From contig BCHH01000001.1 of assembly GCA_001599595.1 (NCBI GenBank), positions 4,903,818-4,967,817 on the forward strand: a stretch of DNA of 64,000 nt, given 5' to 3'. The notes under the pieces were generated by a model. The model had not been told where the DNA came from and did not search any database. It worked only from the letters and a program-made list of their open reading frames with translations. Source of the DNA: Beverwykella pulmonaria (taxonomy: Eukaryota > Ascomycota > Dothideomycetes > Pleosporales > Melanommataceae). The position numbers were made by a program, and so were the translations under genes. Shown piece after piece: positions 12,029 to 23,593 of this stretch (the first letter of the stretch is position 1; each line of letters starts with the position of its first letter).

Positions 12029-12581
12029 TCCCTCCAGACGCTTGAGGGCCATAGCAGTTAGGTTAGCTTGATTGCCTTCTCCTACGGCTCAGCACGGCTC
12101 GCGTCTGCGTCCTCCGACACCACAGTTAAGGTCTAGGATGCGAGCAGCGGTAAGTGCCTCCAGACGCTGGAGGGCCATAGCAGTTTGGTCAACTCGGTCG
12201 CCTTCTCCCACGACTCGGCACGGCTCGCGTCTGCGTCTTCCGACACCACAGTCAAGGTCTGGGATGCGAGCAGCAGCGAGTGTCTCCAAACATTCAATAC
12301 TGGTAGAGCCCTTTCTAACATATCTTTCATGCCACGAGTTCATATATTTACACTGAAGTTGGTACTATTAATATCTATGCTTTGTCTAGTATAGCTACAA
12401 TAGCGACTGTTTTAGAGCCTTGAGCTCAGATAGATCATAGATAACGTATAATTCAGAAAACTTGTTAGGGTTACCCTCAGAGTATAGGCCATCATGCTCA
12501 GCAGTACTAGGGAAGAAAATTGGTATTGGTGTTGGAACTGCTAGAGTGTGGATATATGATGTTCAATTAGAAGGTTTATGA
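12029..12581 (+). pseudogene. NACHT-WD40 (NWD/STAND) gene fragment, 3' part
   Basis: Translated fragments give two classic fungal WD40 repeats (CLQTLEGHSSLVNSVAFSHD, then LASASSDTTVKVWDASS) followed by the C-terminal tail typical of these proteins (SENLLGLPSEYRPSCSAVLG, then IGIGVGTARVWIYDVQ). The first repeat has two stops, including TGG to TAG in VKVWDAS. After ALSNISF near 12325 the frame shifts by one base and continues as SSYIYTEVGTINIYALSS. The N-terminal effector and NACHT parts are absent. The coding remnant begins just after the TA next to the transposon end at 12026, so the element probably inserted in or next to the gene. Intact members are cytoplasmic NLR-like proteins linked to non-self recognition. 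Confidence 0.85.
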
Positions 12582-13547
12582 GCATTTATGTAGATATAAC
12601 TTGCTATCCTATAATTTTTATTCCCCCTTTTCCATAGTGGGCCGGGGATTCGCAGAAATATATAGCTTTAAATTGCCACAGCGAAGCTTCTTGCATCCTT
12701 TATTTGCTTACAATGTAAGGCGTATCACGACGTTTAACCAAGTCAGCATGCTGGCAGGGTGGACCTTCAGGATTGCAAACATACCAACGCCCTAAGAGGT
12801 GAATAGGGCACCACTTCTGTCTATATCCCAGGGTGTTTGGATAAGCATTCCACCAAGCTTTGAGCCTTACGGACGCCTATCCCCGATTCCTTGGCTACTC
12901 TGGCCAGTCGGACATATTCTATCGTTCCATTTTCCCTCTTCAACCCAAAGATCCGTAAAGTCAAGCTTTGGCTAACCTTTTTAGTCGTGCGCCGTCTCCG
13001 CATTTCCCGTTTGTGGGATGTCGACCTTCGCGATGTCAAGACATCCAGCTGAAACCCCAGCTGATGGTCAACAAAACACCCTCATGTACCGATACTTGTT
13101 TATGGTTGGACCGGTGAGTATGACATACGCCGACACTGAGAGCAACTCGGCGAGGTGACGATTTCTAGGCTCCAATAGCACGACAAAGTAATCTGGACAG
13201 CAAGCTCAATTTAGTCAAGGTTATGCATTTAATAAGGGGGTAAAGACAGATGGAGAATGCGGCTGAGGCGGTACGTGCCCCACCTCATCAGATCATTGGT
13301 CGAGCCTCGATTCGACGGTGTGCAGGGCTGAAGGATGACCACCCAATTCTGTTAAGCGATTTAAGGGTTTTGGAAACCCGCTAGCTTCACTTCGAAAATG
13401 CTACAAAGAGCAAATTTTCAAACCTCGTGTAGAGCTTTTTGGTCGGCGATTACAGCCTAGTTAGAGATATTGTCACGGTTCCATAGGAAAGGTGTGTAGG
13501 CGTGGAATATGTAGGTTTCGGGTTTCTGTTGTACCGATCTATGTGGA
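12582..13547. other. Intergenic, no supported gene
   Basis: No recognisable protein or RNA. Short frames only. Confidence 0.5.
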
Positions 13548-13553
13548 TATAAA
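13548..13553 (+). promoter_or_regulatory. TATA box of the small secreted protein gene
   Basis: TATAAA lies 134 bp upstream of the ATG at 13687, followed by a pyrimidine-rich leader (C/T-rich from about 13566 to 13680), a common layout for strongly expressed fungal genes. Confidence 0.55.
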
Positions 13554-13686
13554 TATTTGACCTTCCAGACGTTCTTTCCATTTACCACTCGTCGCTCAAT
13601 CACTTCAACAATCACAGGATTCATCATTTCGTCTTTTCTGGAAGCTTCACTCCCATCTTCCTCCTCTCATCTCCTCTCAATCCAAA

Positions 13687-14217
13687 ATGAAGGCCTTCCT
13701 TCTTGCTCTGCTCCTCACCCCATCTGCTCTCTCTGCAGCCCTCCCAGACCCAACCCTCTCCAACGGTGTCTGGGTCATCTCCTATGACGACTCCGGCAAC
13801 ATGGTCGGCACTCCCCAGCTCATGGCCCCTATCAACACGACGGTTCCCCTGAAGGAGCGCAGTTCCAATCTCATAACGCGGCAATCTGCGCCTCCCCTCC
13901 CCAACCCCCAAGTCACCTGCAGCACCGACTACATCAACGCGTACGACTTTGACTGCGCGCGCAACACTCTCGACAACTGGGAGGACCAGGGTTTATTCTT
14001 CGGACCCCGACAGAAAGTCATTGCGACGTGCAATAGCGCCCAGGCGTATCTTTGTATGTACAGTCAAAATGGCCGTGGGTGGAGGAGCGAGAGCGATGAG
14101 GCGTATCGCGATGTGGATGCTGTTTGTGGGACGACTAAGAGTGGCTGGGTCTATATCTCAGCTTATGATAAGAGTTATGGGAGGGATAACGCTGGGTTGG
14201 CCGAGTGTGGGTTTTAG
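13687..14217 (+). CDS. Small secreted cysteine-containing protein, effector candidate
   Basis: Single exon, 176 aa. Residues 1-18 are a clear signal peptide (MKAFLLALLLTPSALSAA). The part to about residue 65 is a low-complexity leader ending in ..LITRQS, which could be a Kex2-type site (inference). The remainder, about 110 aa, has six cysteines in a compact fold (VTCSTDY, FDCARN, ATCNS, YLCMY, AVCGT, AECGF at the C-terminus). I do not recognise a named family. Small size, secretion, even cysteine number, a strong-looking promoter and a transposon-rich, gene-poor setting match a candidate effector or other apoplastic protein, but no activity can be read from the sequence. Confidence 0.8.
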   Translation: MKAFLLALLLTPSALSAALPDPTLSNGVWVISYDDSGNMVGTPQLMAPINTTVPLKERSSNLITRQSAPPLPNPQVTCSTDYINAYDFDCARNTLDNWEDQGLFFGPRQKVIATCNSAQAYLCMYSQNGRGWRSESDEAYRDVDAVCGTTKSGWVYISAYDKSYGRDNAGLAECGF

Positions 14218-16808
14218 GGGATGATAGTGGGTGAGTGGGTGGGTGTGTATGTATGGAAGTGGAGTCGGAATGAATGGTGTCTTCATTGAGCGGGGAATTG
14301 GTGAATTTCTTATGCAGGATGCAGAACCAGACGTAGCAGTGTCTCAAAGAATGAATGGCTAGATTAGTGTGAGTTGGATGTAATTTAAAACAATTTGCAG
14401 AATCCCTATACTGCTTGTCTCACTCTGTTAGCAGTTAGGGGGGATAAACACTGTTCTAATATTGTAGCTAATTTATGCTTGGTGATTCTTAAGGCTGATT
14501 TAGAAAGGTAGCAGACAGCTAAAGAGAGTCTGTATTGAGCAGATATTAGTAGTGAGACGGTATTGTCACACATGCTGTTCGCGCCCTGCTCCGAATCCTA
14601 CTCCTGCTCCAAGTCCTGCTCAGCGGATAGTTGATCACCAGTATATAGACTCGATCGTCGCTTGGACGATTGAGCCCCTTAGCAAACTTCTTGGCTCATC
14701 ACGATAGCTTTACGTAGCTACTAGTCAATTGAATTTGATGCCTGTCCATCTAGCGTTCTCTATCTAGTACACCGTCATAAATGTTTTGTGACTTGAACGT
14801 CAGCAGAGGTGGACGAACGCATCGATCACGCTAGCAGGGAGGGCGGCCGACCCGCTCTGGCCACATCTTTGTGAGGTGGCGATTCTGTAGATGTTCTCAC
14901 GGAGTTGACTGAAAGTCGGCTCACAGCGCGGGGCTCAATGCTTTTTCTAACGATCCACACGGGGGAACCTCAGATGAATAAGAGCATGTGACTAATTTTG
15001 ATCTATTCTACACCCATTGAGCACTGTCCGCCTTTCATACTATTAATTTGAACCTAGTCCACGTTTTCAATACCCTCGAACTCTTAGGCTCTAGACACCA
15101 TGTCCCTATGCGCATCGACCTTTGCAAACATGACATAGTGCTCCGCTTGTTTTGGCTCTGCTCCAGCTAAGTTGATATAACGCTAGCTTTTTGATTGCCT
15201 AACTTCAGCCATTGAAGTATAATGAGGATGGGAAAGAGAACGAAACGGTTTATATATAGATGCAAGGAGAGAAAGAATAAGATTAAATGAAGCGCAGAGC
15301 GTGCAGCAGATACAGCTGAAATAAGAAGAGAAACTTGGGAAAGTCATGTTCTTGAACTTGCGGTGACGATTATCAGAATGATGTGCTGCGCTGGCATCCC
15401 CATCCCCACCATAACCATCCTCAGCTCATATTTAACCCACACCATCCAAACCCCTATGCCTCAGCTAGAAACTTCCCAAATACCATGGCTATTTTTTGAC
15501 TGCTCTATTTCAGGCATGTTGTCCGACACTTGTATTTTAGTGCAGCCTTGTATGCAGGCCCACGCATACTTTTAGAGTACGGGACTGCCCTTGGGAGTAA
15601 CTGATGCCTATAATGATAAGCATAAAATGGGGATTATCATAATACAGAGAAAAGTGGATGCAAGCCCAGCGCCACCATGTCACTCTCCTATCTCTCTTTT
15701 GAATGAATTTTCACGTTGTCTTTCCCCAATTCCCTCCACCAACGGTGGAGTAGCCTAGGCTCGATTGTAGCACACATGTGATGAGGTTCTTCAAGTCGCG
15801 TCATCGGGCAAACCTCTCTTCGTTTTAGTAAGAGGCCTACTCTGGAGTGTGCAGAGAAAAAGATGGAGTGAGGAGAGGTGTGCATATACACAACAGAAGG
15901 AAATACCTTCTAAGATGCCATTCGAAGTGAGCAGCTCATATTCATCGTCATGTGATTCTGAACATCCCAGTCAAGCAGGACGCCTACTCAGCGGCGGTAT
16001 ATCGCTCTCCCATTATCTTTCAAATCTCATTCCATGTGTTGTTTCACTTGAGTCGATCCCCTATACCAATATGTTGGCGTTGTTTGCAGTGTTTCTTTTC
16101 GCGCCCATGTTCTTTATTTGCGGATTCTTTTAGCCCAGGCATGGTGTTTATCGAGATGACTTTAGTTCGGGGAAGTGCAAACCAGCGGAGAAATAAAAAA
16201 TGGGATGAGGATGGGGATTGGGAGGAGGTGGGTTGAAGCACGAAAAACGCCAAGGCGCAAAATAGGAGAGGAAGACGAGACTGCCAGACTAAAGCCCTAA
16301 AAGTGTGGTGACGATTACCGGCATTCTTCAACTTTAAACAACATGACCAGTAAACAGAGTGTCAAGATGTATCAAATCTGCAAAGCAGATTTGCCATACT
16401 CCACTTTTGACACATTCACCGATTGCATCATTTGATTAACAGATTAGCACACCTACCAATAAACAGAGAGTCTATATCGGGCACAGAGTCAGTTCATTAC
16501 GATTAATCCCGGCCCTCACACTTCAACACCTACGCCATCATAACTGGATTTTGCACCCGACCGCTACTTGTAATATGGAGGATGATGATCAATTTTCTCC
16601 CTCCCTCTTTCTCTAGAGAATTATGTATTCGGAATTGGTATATAGTGATGAATCCAAACAAGGGAGGAAAAGTAAAATTTCACAGCGCGGTACGGCACCA
16701 TGACTTGGCTTTAACTTTGCTCCTACTCCCACACAATGTAAGCAATGTGTGCTCCGAAGAAGGTTGCAAGAAGGCAATAACAGAAAATGCACCCGCCAAA
16801 CAGTAAGC
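14218..16808. other. Intergenic, 2.6 kb without a supported gene
   Basis: No family recognised on either strand. 14410-14570 has loosely inverted ends (CTGCTTGTCTCAC versus GTGAGACGGTA), which might be a degenerate small element; too weak to call. The rest has only short frames lacking ATG starts or domains. Confidence 0.5.
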
Positions 16809-18963
16809 TTATGAATTGGCATCATGGAACTCCTCCCCTGTTTCTGAATCTATCCTCGCCAGGGTTGTTTTGGTGGGCGTTGGCTTCTCGCTTTCCGAAT
16901 GTAAGAGTTTTGATGCTGGTATACCTTTCATGAGGTCGTGTTCTACCGAATTGATCGACTGCGGTTTTGGCTGCTCTGGTTTTGGCGCTTCTGCTGGCTT
17001 TGGCGCTTCTGCTGACCTCGGTGCCTCGACTGACTTCTTAGGCACGGGATCACTGAGATCGATCAAGTCTCCATAGATCTGCTGATGCTGGTGAGGATGC
17101 TCAGAGGGCTCTATGTGAGGGTGCTCGTGAGGCTCTATGTGAGGCTGGGCGTAAGGCTGATCGTGAAATTGATGATCATGTGTGTGATCCACGCTACGGC
17201 GCGTTGGGATCCGTTCGAGACTGCTGTTTCGCGTGGGAATATTGAATTGTCGTGTTGGTGTTTGTCCGGGCAATATAGCATGAATTTGAAGTATCTGCTT
17301 CACTTGCTCTGCAGGGGTCTTCCCGTCACTGTGACAAGATTAGCACGCAATCGTTCAATGGCGTATTTGGGTGTTCTGACACTCTAGCATTGATGATCCA
17401 GTCCAGATCCTCTTCACCTTCCTCACTTCCGCCATGACCTCCATGGACTCGTCGGAACAATTGTGGATGCCAGTCTATTTCGTGGTTGACCCGCATTGCC
17501 GCCTCTTCTCTTTGCATGTCTTCTATGCGTGACTTCTCTTCTGTTGCGGCTTCCTGGTCTCTCCGCTTGATAGCCTCGGTGACATTGTGCCATAGCCTTT
17601 GCGATTCTCGTTCATCTTGCTCCTCTAGTGGTCGGGCTTTTGGTGGTGTTTCTTTTGCGTGTGAGGCATCGAACAAAAGTTCCTTCTTGCCAGTCTGCAA
17701 CCAAATTAGTCGGACAGTTATGACTTGGGGTCTTTACGATTGCCCTAAAAGTGGTAAAATGGCATCCACATACGGTCAAGTCTTTGATAAACATTTCCTC
17801 GTTCCATAAGCCCGAAAGCTCATACAAGTTCTTGTCTGTGTTAGTATCTTTGATATACCCACCGATGGCATTGTATGTCCCTCCAAAGTAGCCTTTGGTC
17901 TTGAACTCCAAATCCGCCACCAAACCTGTTTCAGGACAGCGGACATAGCTGTGGTCACCCAATTCGTACTTCATCTTGCCAAACAAAATTCCTCGTGCAT
18001 ACATGTTGGGTTGAGTGACGAAACTGCGGAACATTAGCACGCCCGTTAGAAATGTTCCCTGTGGTCAACTGACTATCGTTCTTTCGTATTCAGAAACCTC
18101 ATTACAGCTATGCCTTCCATCATGCTTGCCGCTGAGTTGCCCAGGAACTTGCTTCTTGGTTTTAGCGTCCCATCTATCCGTATGTGGTGTTCTGGTGCCA
18201 TGAAAAAGTAGCTGGATTTGGGTGGGTGGTGCGATGTCTGTTCGGCGATGTAGTATCCCCGGGTCCCGTCATCATAGTCCCAGTAGCCAGTGAAGATTTC
18301 GCCTAGGATTGGATTCAATGGTTTCTTGACGCCCCTGCATTCACATTAGCCATCATTCCGATACCACGGAGTTTGGAGAGCACGTACGGGGGTTTGATGT
18401 GCCAGCCACTGAGGTAGAACCTCACCACAGCGACGAACCGTTGTACGGGGTCCTCGATCTTAGTCATGGGGAGGAGGGTATCGGGATGCGCCATGAAACT
18501 ATGCCCCATTGTCAGCACTCAGGCTCCTTCCGGATCTTTCGGTTCCAGAGTAACACACTTTGTGATCCTCTCCAACATCGACCGCGGCTCCAGGATGAAG
18601 GTGGGAAGGGTTACTCGGCTGAGATCTGCGCCAGGCCGCAGCTGTGATATGATGTGCATGAGCACTGTATAGCATGCCCACGTTAGCGAGTTCTTCGGCT
18701 TCAAGTGTCCACATCCTGCGGGTGTTGATTGCACTGGCTGGCGAACATACTGCTGCCCTGCTCCGAGTCCACGACGGTCTCGTCGTCCCGTGTGACTTCA
18801 TCGCCTCTGGTCTCGTCGGTAGAGGAGCGAGCGCCTACAAAGGGAGGGAACCCCCAAGTTAGCTTCCTGTATCACTCTCAAAGATGTGCAAAGGGGCACG
18901 CAGGAGAGAGAAATATGACGTACTGGTCAGCGAGTGCCGGCGGTGGACGTGGCCTAGAACCAT
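16809..18963 (-). CDS. Oxysterol-binding protein (Osh family lipid-transfer protein)
   Basis: Eight exons (minus): 18963-18924, 18834-18751, 18664-18559, 18498-18388, 18334-18074, 18023-17774, 17694-17381, 17328-16809; all phases agree, 561 aa. The ORP lipid-binding domain runs from about residue 45 to 390 and contains [21 protein letters not shown] and the OSBP fingerprint EQTSHHPP. Such proteins move sterol or phosphatidylserine, often against PI4P, at membrane contact sites. There is no PH domain or ankyrin repeat, so this is a short-form ORP. The C-terminal third is a Pro/Glu/His-rich linker ([13 protein letters not shown]; repeated [11 protein letters not shown]) with an LIDLSDP stretch, and the last residues EEFHDANS resemble an FFAT motif for binding VAP proteins of the ER, though the third core position is His rather than Phe. 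Confidence 0.93.
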
Positions 18964-19802
18964 GACGAGAGGTTGTAAAGCGCACAATAGGCGTGTTTGA
19001 GGAGAAATGGAGGCTGCAAGGTAGAAGTAATTGAGAATTGCACGGCTTACGGGCCAACTCAGAGGCCAGAAACTAGATGCCTAAGACGCCGGTGACAACA
19101 GCATGCACGCTGGTGGGCGATGACGGAACGCGGCGGCGCGGCGCGGGGAAGAAAATTGGCACTCAATCTACAAAGTGCCAGCCACCCCACGATGTCGGCG
19201 CTCCAGAAAACAACGACATCCACCTGATCTAGAGGTGACGCTTGATTGGCTGATTGGGACAGTTTACATTTCACTTTGTATATATTCCAGATACGGCGTA
19301 TTGGCGTTCGGTTTGGGGGGCGACGCTTCTAAAGAGATGCACCGGCAGCCTCATGCACTTGAATGTACGTCTGCTAACCATGTCACGCGCTCAATGTGAA
19401 CTAGCAGCCACTTGTGTATCGTTCTAATACGAGCTTCTGGGTCATCGTCTGCCATGGGAAATGTTTCAAGAAAGATAGCTAGAGCTGGCATGAGGGCAAA
19501 AAGATTGACTTGGCCCTACGAAGTACCATGGTATCTGCTGGGAGTACTATTACGCTAGGTTCCCGAAGTCTCTGCTTGGATTCCCGGGTTCACGTCATGA
19601 ATTCCCAGTAGTCAGGTACCGTTTGACCCGAGTTCGCTATCCCCAGCTGCACCTATCATATCTCTCCGAAGCCTCGGATTTAATCAAACATGGTAAGTGG
19701 TCGTTGCACACTGAGTCTATGCTTCTGTTGTGATGAGTAAGTGCGACTTCTCATCGGGTATCTCTCGTATCCATGCCCCAGTATTCCAATCTTCGAACAT
19801 TC
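18964..19802. other. Intergenic, promoter side of the oxysterol-binding protein gene
   Basis: No gene seen. The right half is the 3' flank of the nicotinamidase gene. Confidence 0.5.
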
Positions 19803-20530
19803 CTATAGATCCTTGAGTCTCTGAATCGCCTCGTCTTTGCCGATAACGGTAATGCCAGCCTTTTCATATTCCTCCATCAGTTCCGGCAGAGACGCCGGGT
19901 CCACAGCCCTTGTTGCCTCGCCCACGACCCACGTATTGAATTCCTCCTTCCGTGCATCGAGCGCCGTGAACTTGACGCAGTAGTCCGCGGCTAGTCCCGC
20001 AATGTATACGTCAGTAATCCCCTCGTTGTGGAGTAACTGCGCCAGGTTGCTACGAGACACATTCGGATTCGTGAACGGATCAGCAAACGCGGAATACATC
20101 TCCACGCGCTTGTCCTGGCCTTTCTCCACAATATGATGGACTTTGTTAACATCGAGCTCCGGGAGCAGCTCAGCGCCCTTGGTACCCTGGACACAGTGGT
20201 CCGGCCATAGCCGCGTTTCCTGGGTTTCTTCTGGGTTGAGGGGGTTCGTTATTGTGAACATCGATTCGAAGGGCTTATTATGCGGCGATGCGTGGTTCGA
20301 CGCGAAGGAGATGTGGTCTTGAGGGTGGAAGTCCTTAGTCGCTATCTTGATCGCGAACGGGAGCGATAAAAGCTCATTGAGAATGGGAACAATATCACGC
20401 CCTTGGTGTACGGCGAGCGATCCGTTCTACATAGCCGTCAGTAAGGTCGTGAAGTGACGGAAGTGACACTCACTGGAGGGCAGAAGTCCTCCTGGACGTC
20501 TACAATTACGAGTGCTGGTTTGAATGCCAT
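19803..20530 (-). CDS. PNC1: Nicotinamidase (PNC1-like)
   Basis: Exons (minus): 20530-20474 and 20426-19803, one 47-nt intron with a GTGAGT donor; 226 aa. The isochorismatase-fold family is shown by ALVIVDVQEDFCPP (catalytic Asp), ATKDFHPQDHISF (catalytic Lys and metal-binding His), LWPDHCVQGT and GLAADYCVKFTALDA (catalytic Cys). It converts nicotinamide to nicotinic acid in NAD+ salvage and relieves nicotinamide inhibition of sirtuins. Length fits the yeast enzyme (216 aa). It is divergently arranged with the COX subunit gene, their start codons 306 bp apart. Confidence 0.96.
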
Positions 20531-20836
20531 GGAGTGTGGGCGTGAGGCTGCTGGTGATTATGAAGGAAGTGAGAATGTCAGTCTATCATATAGTCATTAT
20601 TCAAAGGGAGCTGCAGCCTAGTTAGGCGAAAGGCTTTGTGCTGCGCACCTCGCTCGTGGAGCTGTCAACCTAGAAGGGCTTCTCGTGTGACTGGATAGTG
20701 CTGTGGCTTTGCTGTGGCTTGCTTAGTACTTAATCTTGGCAAATCTCATGCCATGCATCCGAAGGGAACCTCAACTCATCCTCTCCAAGCTCCACAACCC
20801 CCTCCCCACTCCGCGCTCCGCCCCAATTGCACCGCA
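20531..20836. promoter_or_regulatory. Shared divergent promoter region, nicotinamidase / COX subunit
   Basis: 306 bp separate the two ATGs on opposite strands. The COX side has a C-rich leader. An in-frame upstream ATG at 20753 would extend the COX protein by 28 residues but gives a poor mitochondrial presequence, so the ATG at 20837 was preferred. Confidence 0.5.
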
Positions 20837-21778
20837 ATGTTTCTCCAACGCTCAGCCATAGCTGCGGTCCGGCGAACGGTGCCTCGCGCTCTCGCTCGCC
20901 GCACCTTCACCAGCTCCATTGTGCGCCGTAAGTACCGCAGCCAGCTATCGTACGATCCACGGCTAACTTGAATTGCAGGCGATGCGGGCAAACCCGAGTC
21001 TGCCCCGGCTGGTAGCAACCCTCCCAGCTTGTTGGCTGGATACAAGACAATCGATCGTACGTTTGGCATCTACTATCCTACTTCCTGCGCAAGCCGAGGA
21101 TAGGAATAGTCGTAATTGGAGAAGATTGCTGATGAGATTGGGCAAACAGAGATCAAGACCGAGGAGGACCTTCTCCCACCTGGTGCGAAGCCCGGAACCG
21201 TGCCTACCGACTTGGAGCAGTCTACCGGTCTAGAGCGCCTCGAAATTTTGGGAAAGATGCAGGGTGTCGATGTCTTCGATATGAAGCCGCTAGATGCGAG
21301 CCGTCTTGGTACGTCACTGACTCCACAACAAAATCGCTTTACCGCATGGAAATGGCATATGGGATGAAGGTGACGTGACAATTGATGGAATGGCAGGCAC
21401 GCTCGAGGACCCCATCATTGTCAACTCTGCCGGCAACGAGCAGTACTGCGGTTGCACGGGATTCCCCGCCGACTCCCACAACGTTCTCTGGGTCACCGTG
21501 AGTCACCAAAACATTTCGGACTCTGTGATCTTGTTGAAAGCTAACGTAGCCTAGCTGACCCGTGAGGAACCCGTTGCCCGCTGCATGGAATGCGGCTCGG
21601 CATACAAGATGCACTATGTCGGCCCACCTGATGACCCACATGCGCACCACGACCACCATGGTACTTCTCAGATTGCCAATACTACTTCTTCTACCTACTA
21701 ACGTTGTGAATAGGAGCTGCACCCGAGCGACCCAAGAACATGGCCGATTTCATCAAGCCGGAATACCAGAACTGTTAG
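20837..21778 (+). CDS. COX4: Cytochrome c oxidase subunit COX4 (mammalian COX5b)
   Basis: Exons: 20837-20927, 20979-21056, 21150-21308, 21397-21497, 21555-21660, 21714-21778; total 600 nt, 199 aa. The start gives an Arg-rich presequence without acidic residues (RSAIAAVRRTVPRALARR). The conserved body includes PTDLEQSTGLERLEILGK and GVDVFDMKPLDASRLGT. Zinc ligands: EQYCGCTGFP and RCMECGSAYKMHYVG. It is a nuclear-encoded subunit of respiratory complex IV on the matrix side. The start of exon 3 is the weak point: the acceptor at 21149 keeps frame, but the preceding bases could encode a plausible peptide (EKIADEIGQTE) if another splice were used. Confidence 0.93.
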
Positions 21779-22161
21779 GATCGAAACAGTTCATTTGGAA
21801 TCGAACATGTATCTACACCAATCCGCTTAGGTGCACAGGCCTGTAGTATATAGCCGGGGACGGAGGGGCATTTGTCTTAGAATTAGTGAAGTTTATCTCC
21901 CCGTTAGGGGAATTTTCCTTTTGTGCCACGACCTCGCTATGCTTTGATTCATGGCTCACGAACTCGGTCTGCCAGGAATGCCCTATGATACGGCTTCAAC
22001 CAGTTCGATGGCCGCTGACACCACCCACAAGCTACTCGCCAAATGACACAGCCCTCTCGCAATACCTAGAACCACACTCTACTCTACCCTCCGCCCTTCT
22101 CTCTTCGTGACTTGCCTCACACATTATGCCTTAGATCCAATCTCGAATGGCCCCGCTTCTC
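21779..22161. terminator. Shared 3' flank of the convergent COX4 and CGI121 genes
   Basis: 383 bp between two convergent stop codons. No coding signal; it should contain both polyadenylation regions, but no single signal was assigned. Confidence 0.4.
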
Positions 22162-22929
22162 TCATGTCCCCTTCACACTCATCATTCCCATAATCACACT
22201 CTCCATCTCCTTCCTCTCGCTCACATCCACGTCGCCATTCGCCATCTCCTTCTTCTTACCTCCCCCACCATCCCCCAACTTATACAACTTTCGCACTTTG
22301 CCTACATCACACCACCCCCCCAACTCTTCCCCCGTCTCGGTAATCGGCACACTCGTCCCCTCCACTACATCCCCTAAATGCTTGCCCACGCTCTCCGCAG
22401 TAATTTCCGGACTCAAGGACAATTTGACCACGATGAGGACGGTGGTGGTGTCGCCGATGCCGAACTTTCGGTACGATTCCCCAATGTTGTTGTTTGGGTG
22501 CAGGCGGAAAATTATTTCTGAGTGCGGGGTGCGGGATTTTAGGCGGCGGGTAAGGGAAAGGTGCAGGGAGGAGAAGACGGGGGAGAGGAGGTGGAGGGGG
22601 GTGAGTATCTAGGAGTTGTTAGTTTGGTGGAGTGTTGGGATTGGGCTGCGAACGTGACAAGAATGGAAGTGGGATCAAACATCAGGACAGGAGAATGAAA
22701 AACTGACAAATGAGAACTGAAAGGAATATAAAGGGAAGAAAAGGTACACAATGATGTGAAATTGTGTATATCTTACCATGGTGGCATCGATGAAGGCATA
22801 GTCGAAGTCTGGATTTGCTTCTAGAAGTTGACTTCGAAGAAAGGGAGCATTCTTCACGTCCTTAAATAGAGCGACTTGTATTGGGTACTCAGGATAGTGC
22901 GGGAGGGAAAAGGTCCGCACAGCCGCCAT
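22162..22929 (-). CDS. CGI121: EKC/KEOPS complex subunit Cgi121
   Basis: Exons (minus): 22929-22777 and 22608-22162, 199 aa, intron 168 nt. The N-terminus HYPEYPIQVALFKDVKNAP and the stretch FAFIDATM-like (DYAFIDATM) match Cgi121/TPRKB. Later blocks fit the family: FRLHPNNNIGESYRKFGIGD, a TTTVLIVVK strand and a C-terminal VRKLYKLGD. Cgi121 binds the kinase Bud32 and the tRNA 3' end in the KEOPS complex that makes t6A37 in ANN-decoding tRNAs, and in yeast also affects telomeres. Length is close to yeast (181 aa). A Gly/Lys insert (GDGGGGKKKE) lies near the C-terminus. Confidence 0.88.
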
Positions 22930-23593
22930 GGTGGCTGCTGCAAATGTCCACCACTTGGTGAGCCACACTAAATATTATGCAGATGCTCGCCGGCTGCTAC
23001 GTCGATGCGCTCGATGTCGCCCTTTTCCAAAGAGTATAAATGCAGCTCTTTCGGCGAAGACAATAGCCAGGCAAGTCGAATAAAGTTTGTGCTGCTTGTG
23101 CTTTCACCCAAGTGGCCGTTTTGGGCAGAACTTCAGCTGGCGGAATAAGCGACTTGGCGGGTTCAGCTCGCCAAGATGAATGAGAGTCGTGATGGTAGAT
23201 ATTGGGCAACGAAAAACGGCGTGTGCCAGTGAGAGTTGTACGCCTGAAGTGAAGATACGTTGTAAGTTGGGCCAGACGTGGGTGACGACTACGGCTCTGA
23301 AAGCGGGCCTGGACGTGGGAACGTTTGTGTGGCAGGCCGCGACAGCAACTCCAGCCCGGAAGGCTAAGCATCTCGTGACTGCAATCCAGCTCATGTTCAA
23401 ATCTCTCTATCCTTCAAAGAAACACACCATACCTATCCGCTTCATATCGCACAGCGGGTGCCCTCTCACAGCGCTGTCGGACCAGCCACATGCACTCTGT
23501 TTGAGCCACTAGCCTGTCTGCGGGTGTTTGCAGGTGTCCACGGCTTGTTCCACGGCGAACTCCTTCCCATCAGCTCAGCGACGCATCATCATC
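22930..23593. promoter_or_regulatory. Divergent region between CGI121 and the Zn2Cys6 gene
   Basis: 664 bp between start codons on opposite strands. Frames in it have no recognisable product. It should hold both promoters. Confidence 0.45.

Noticed and set aside
14410..14570. Possible small inverted-repeat element
   Set aside because: Arms match only partly and no target duplication is visible.
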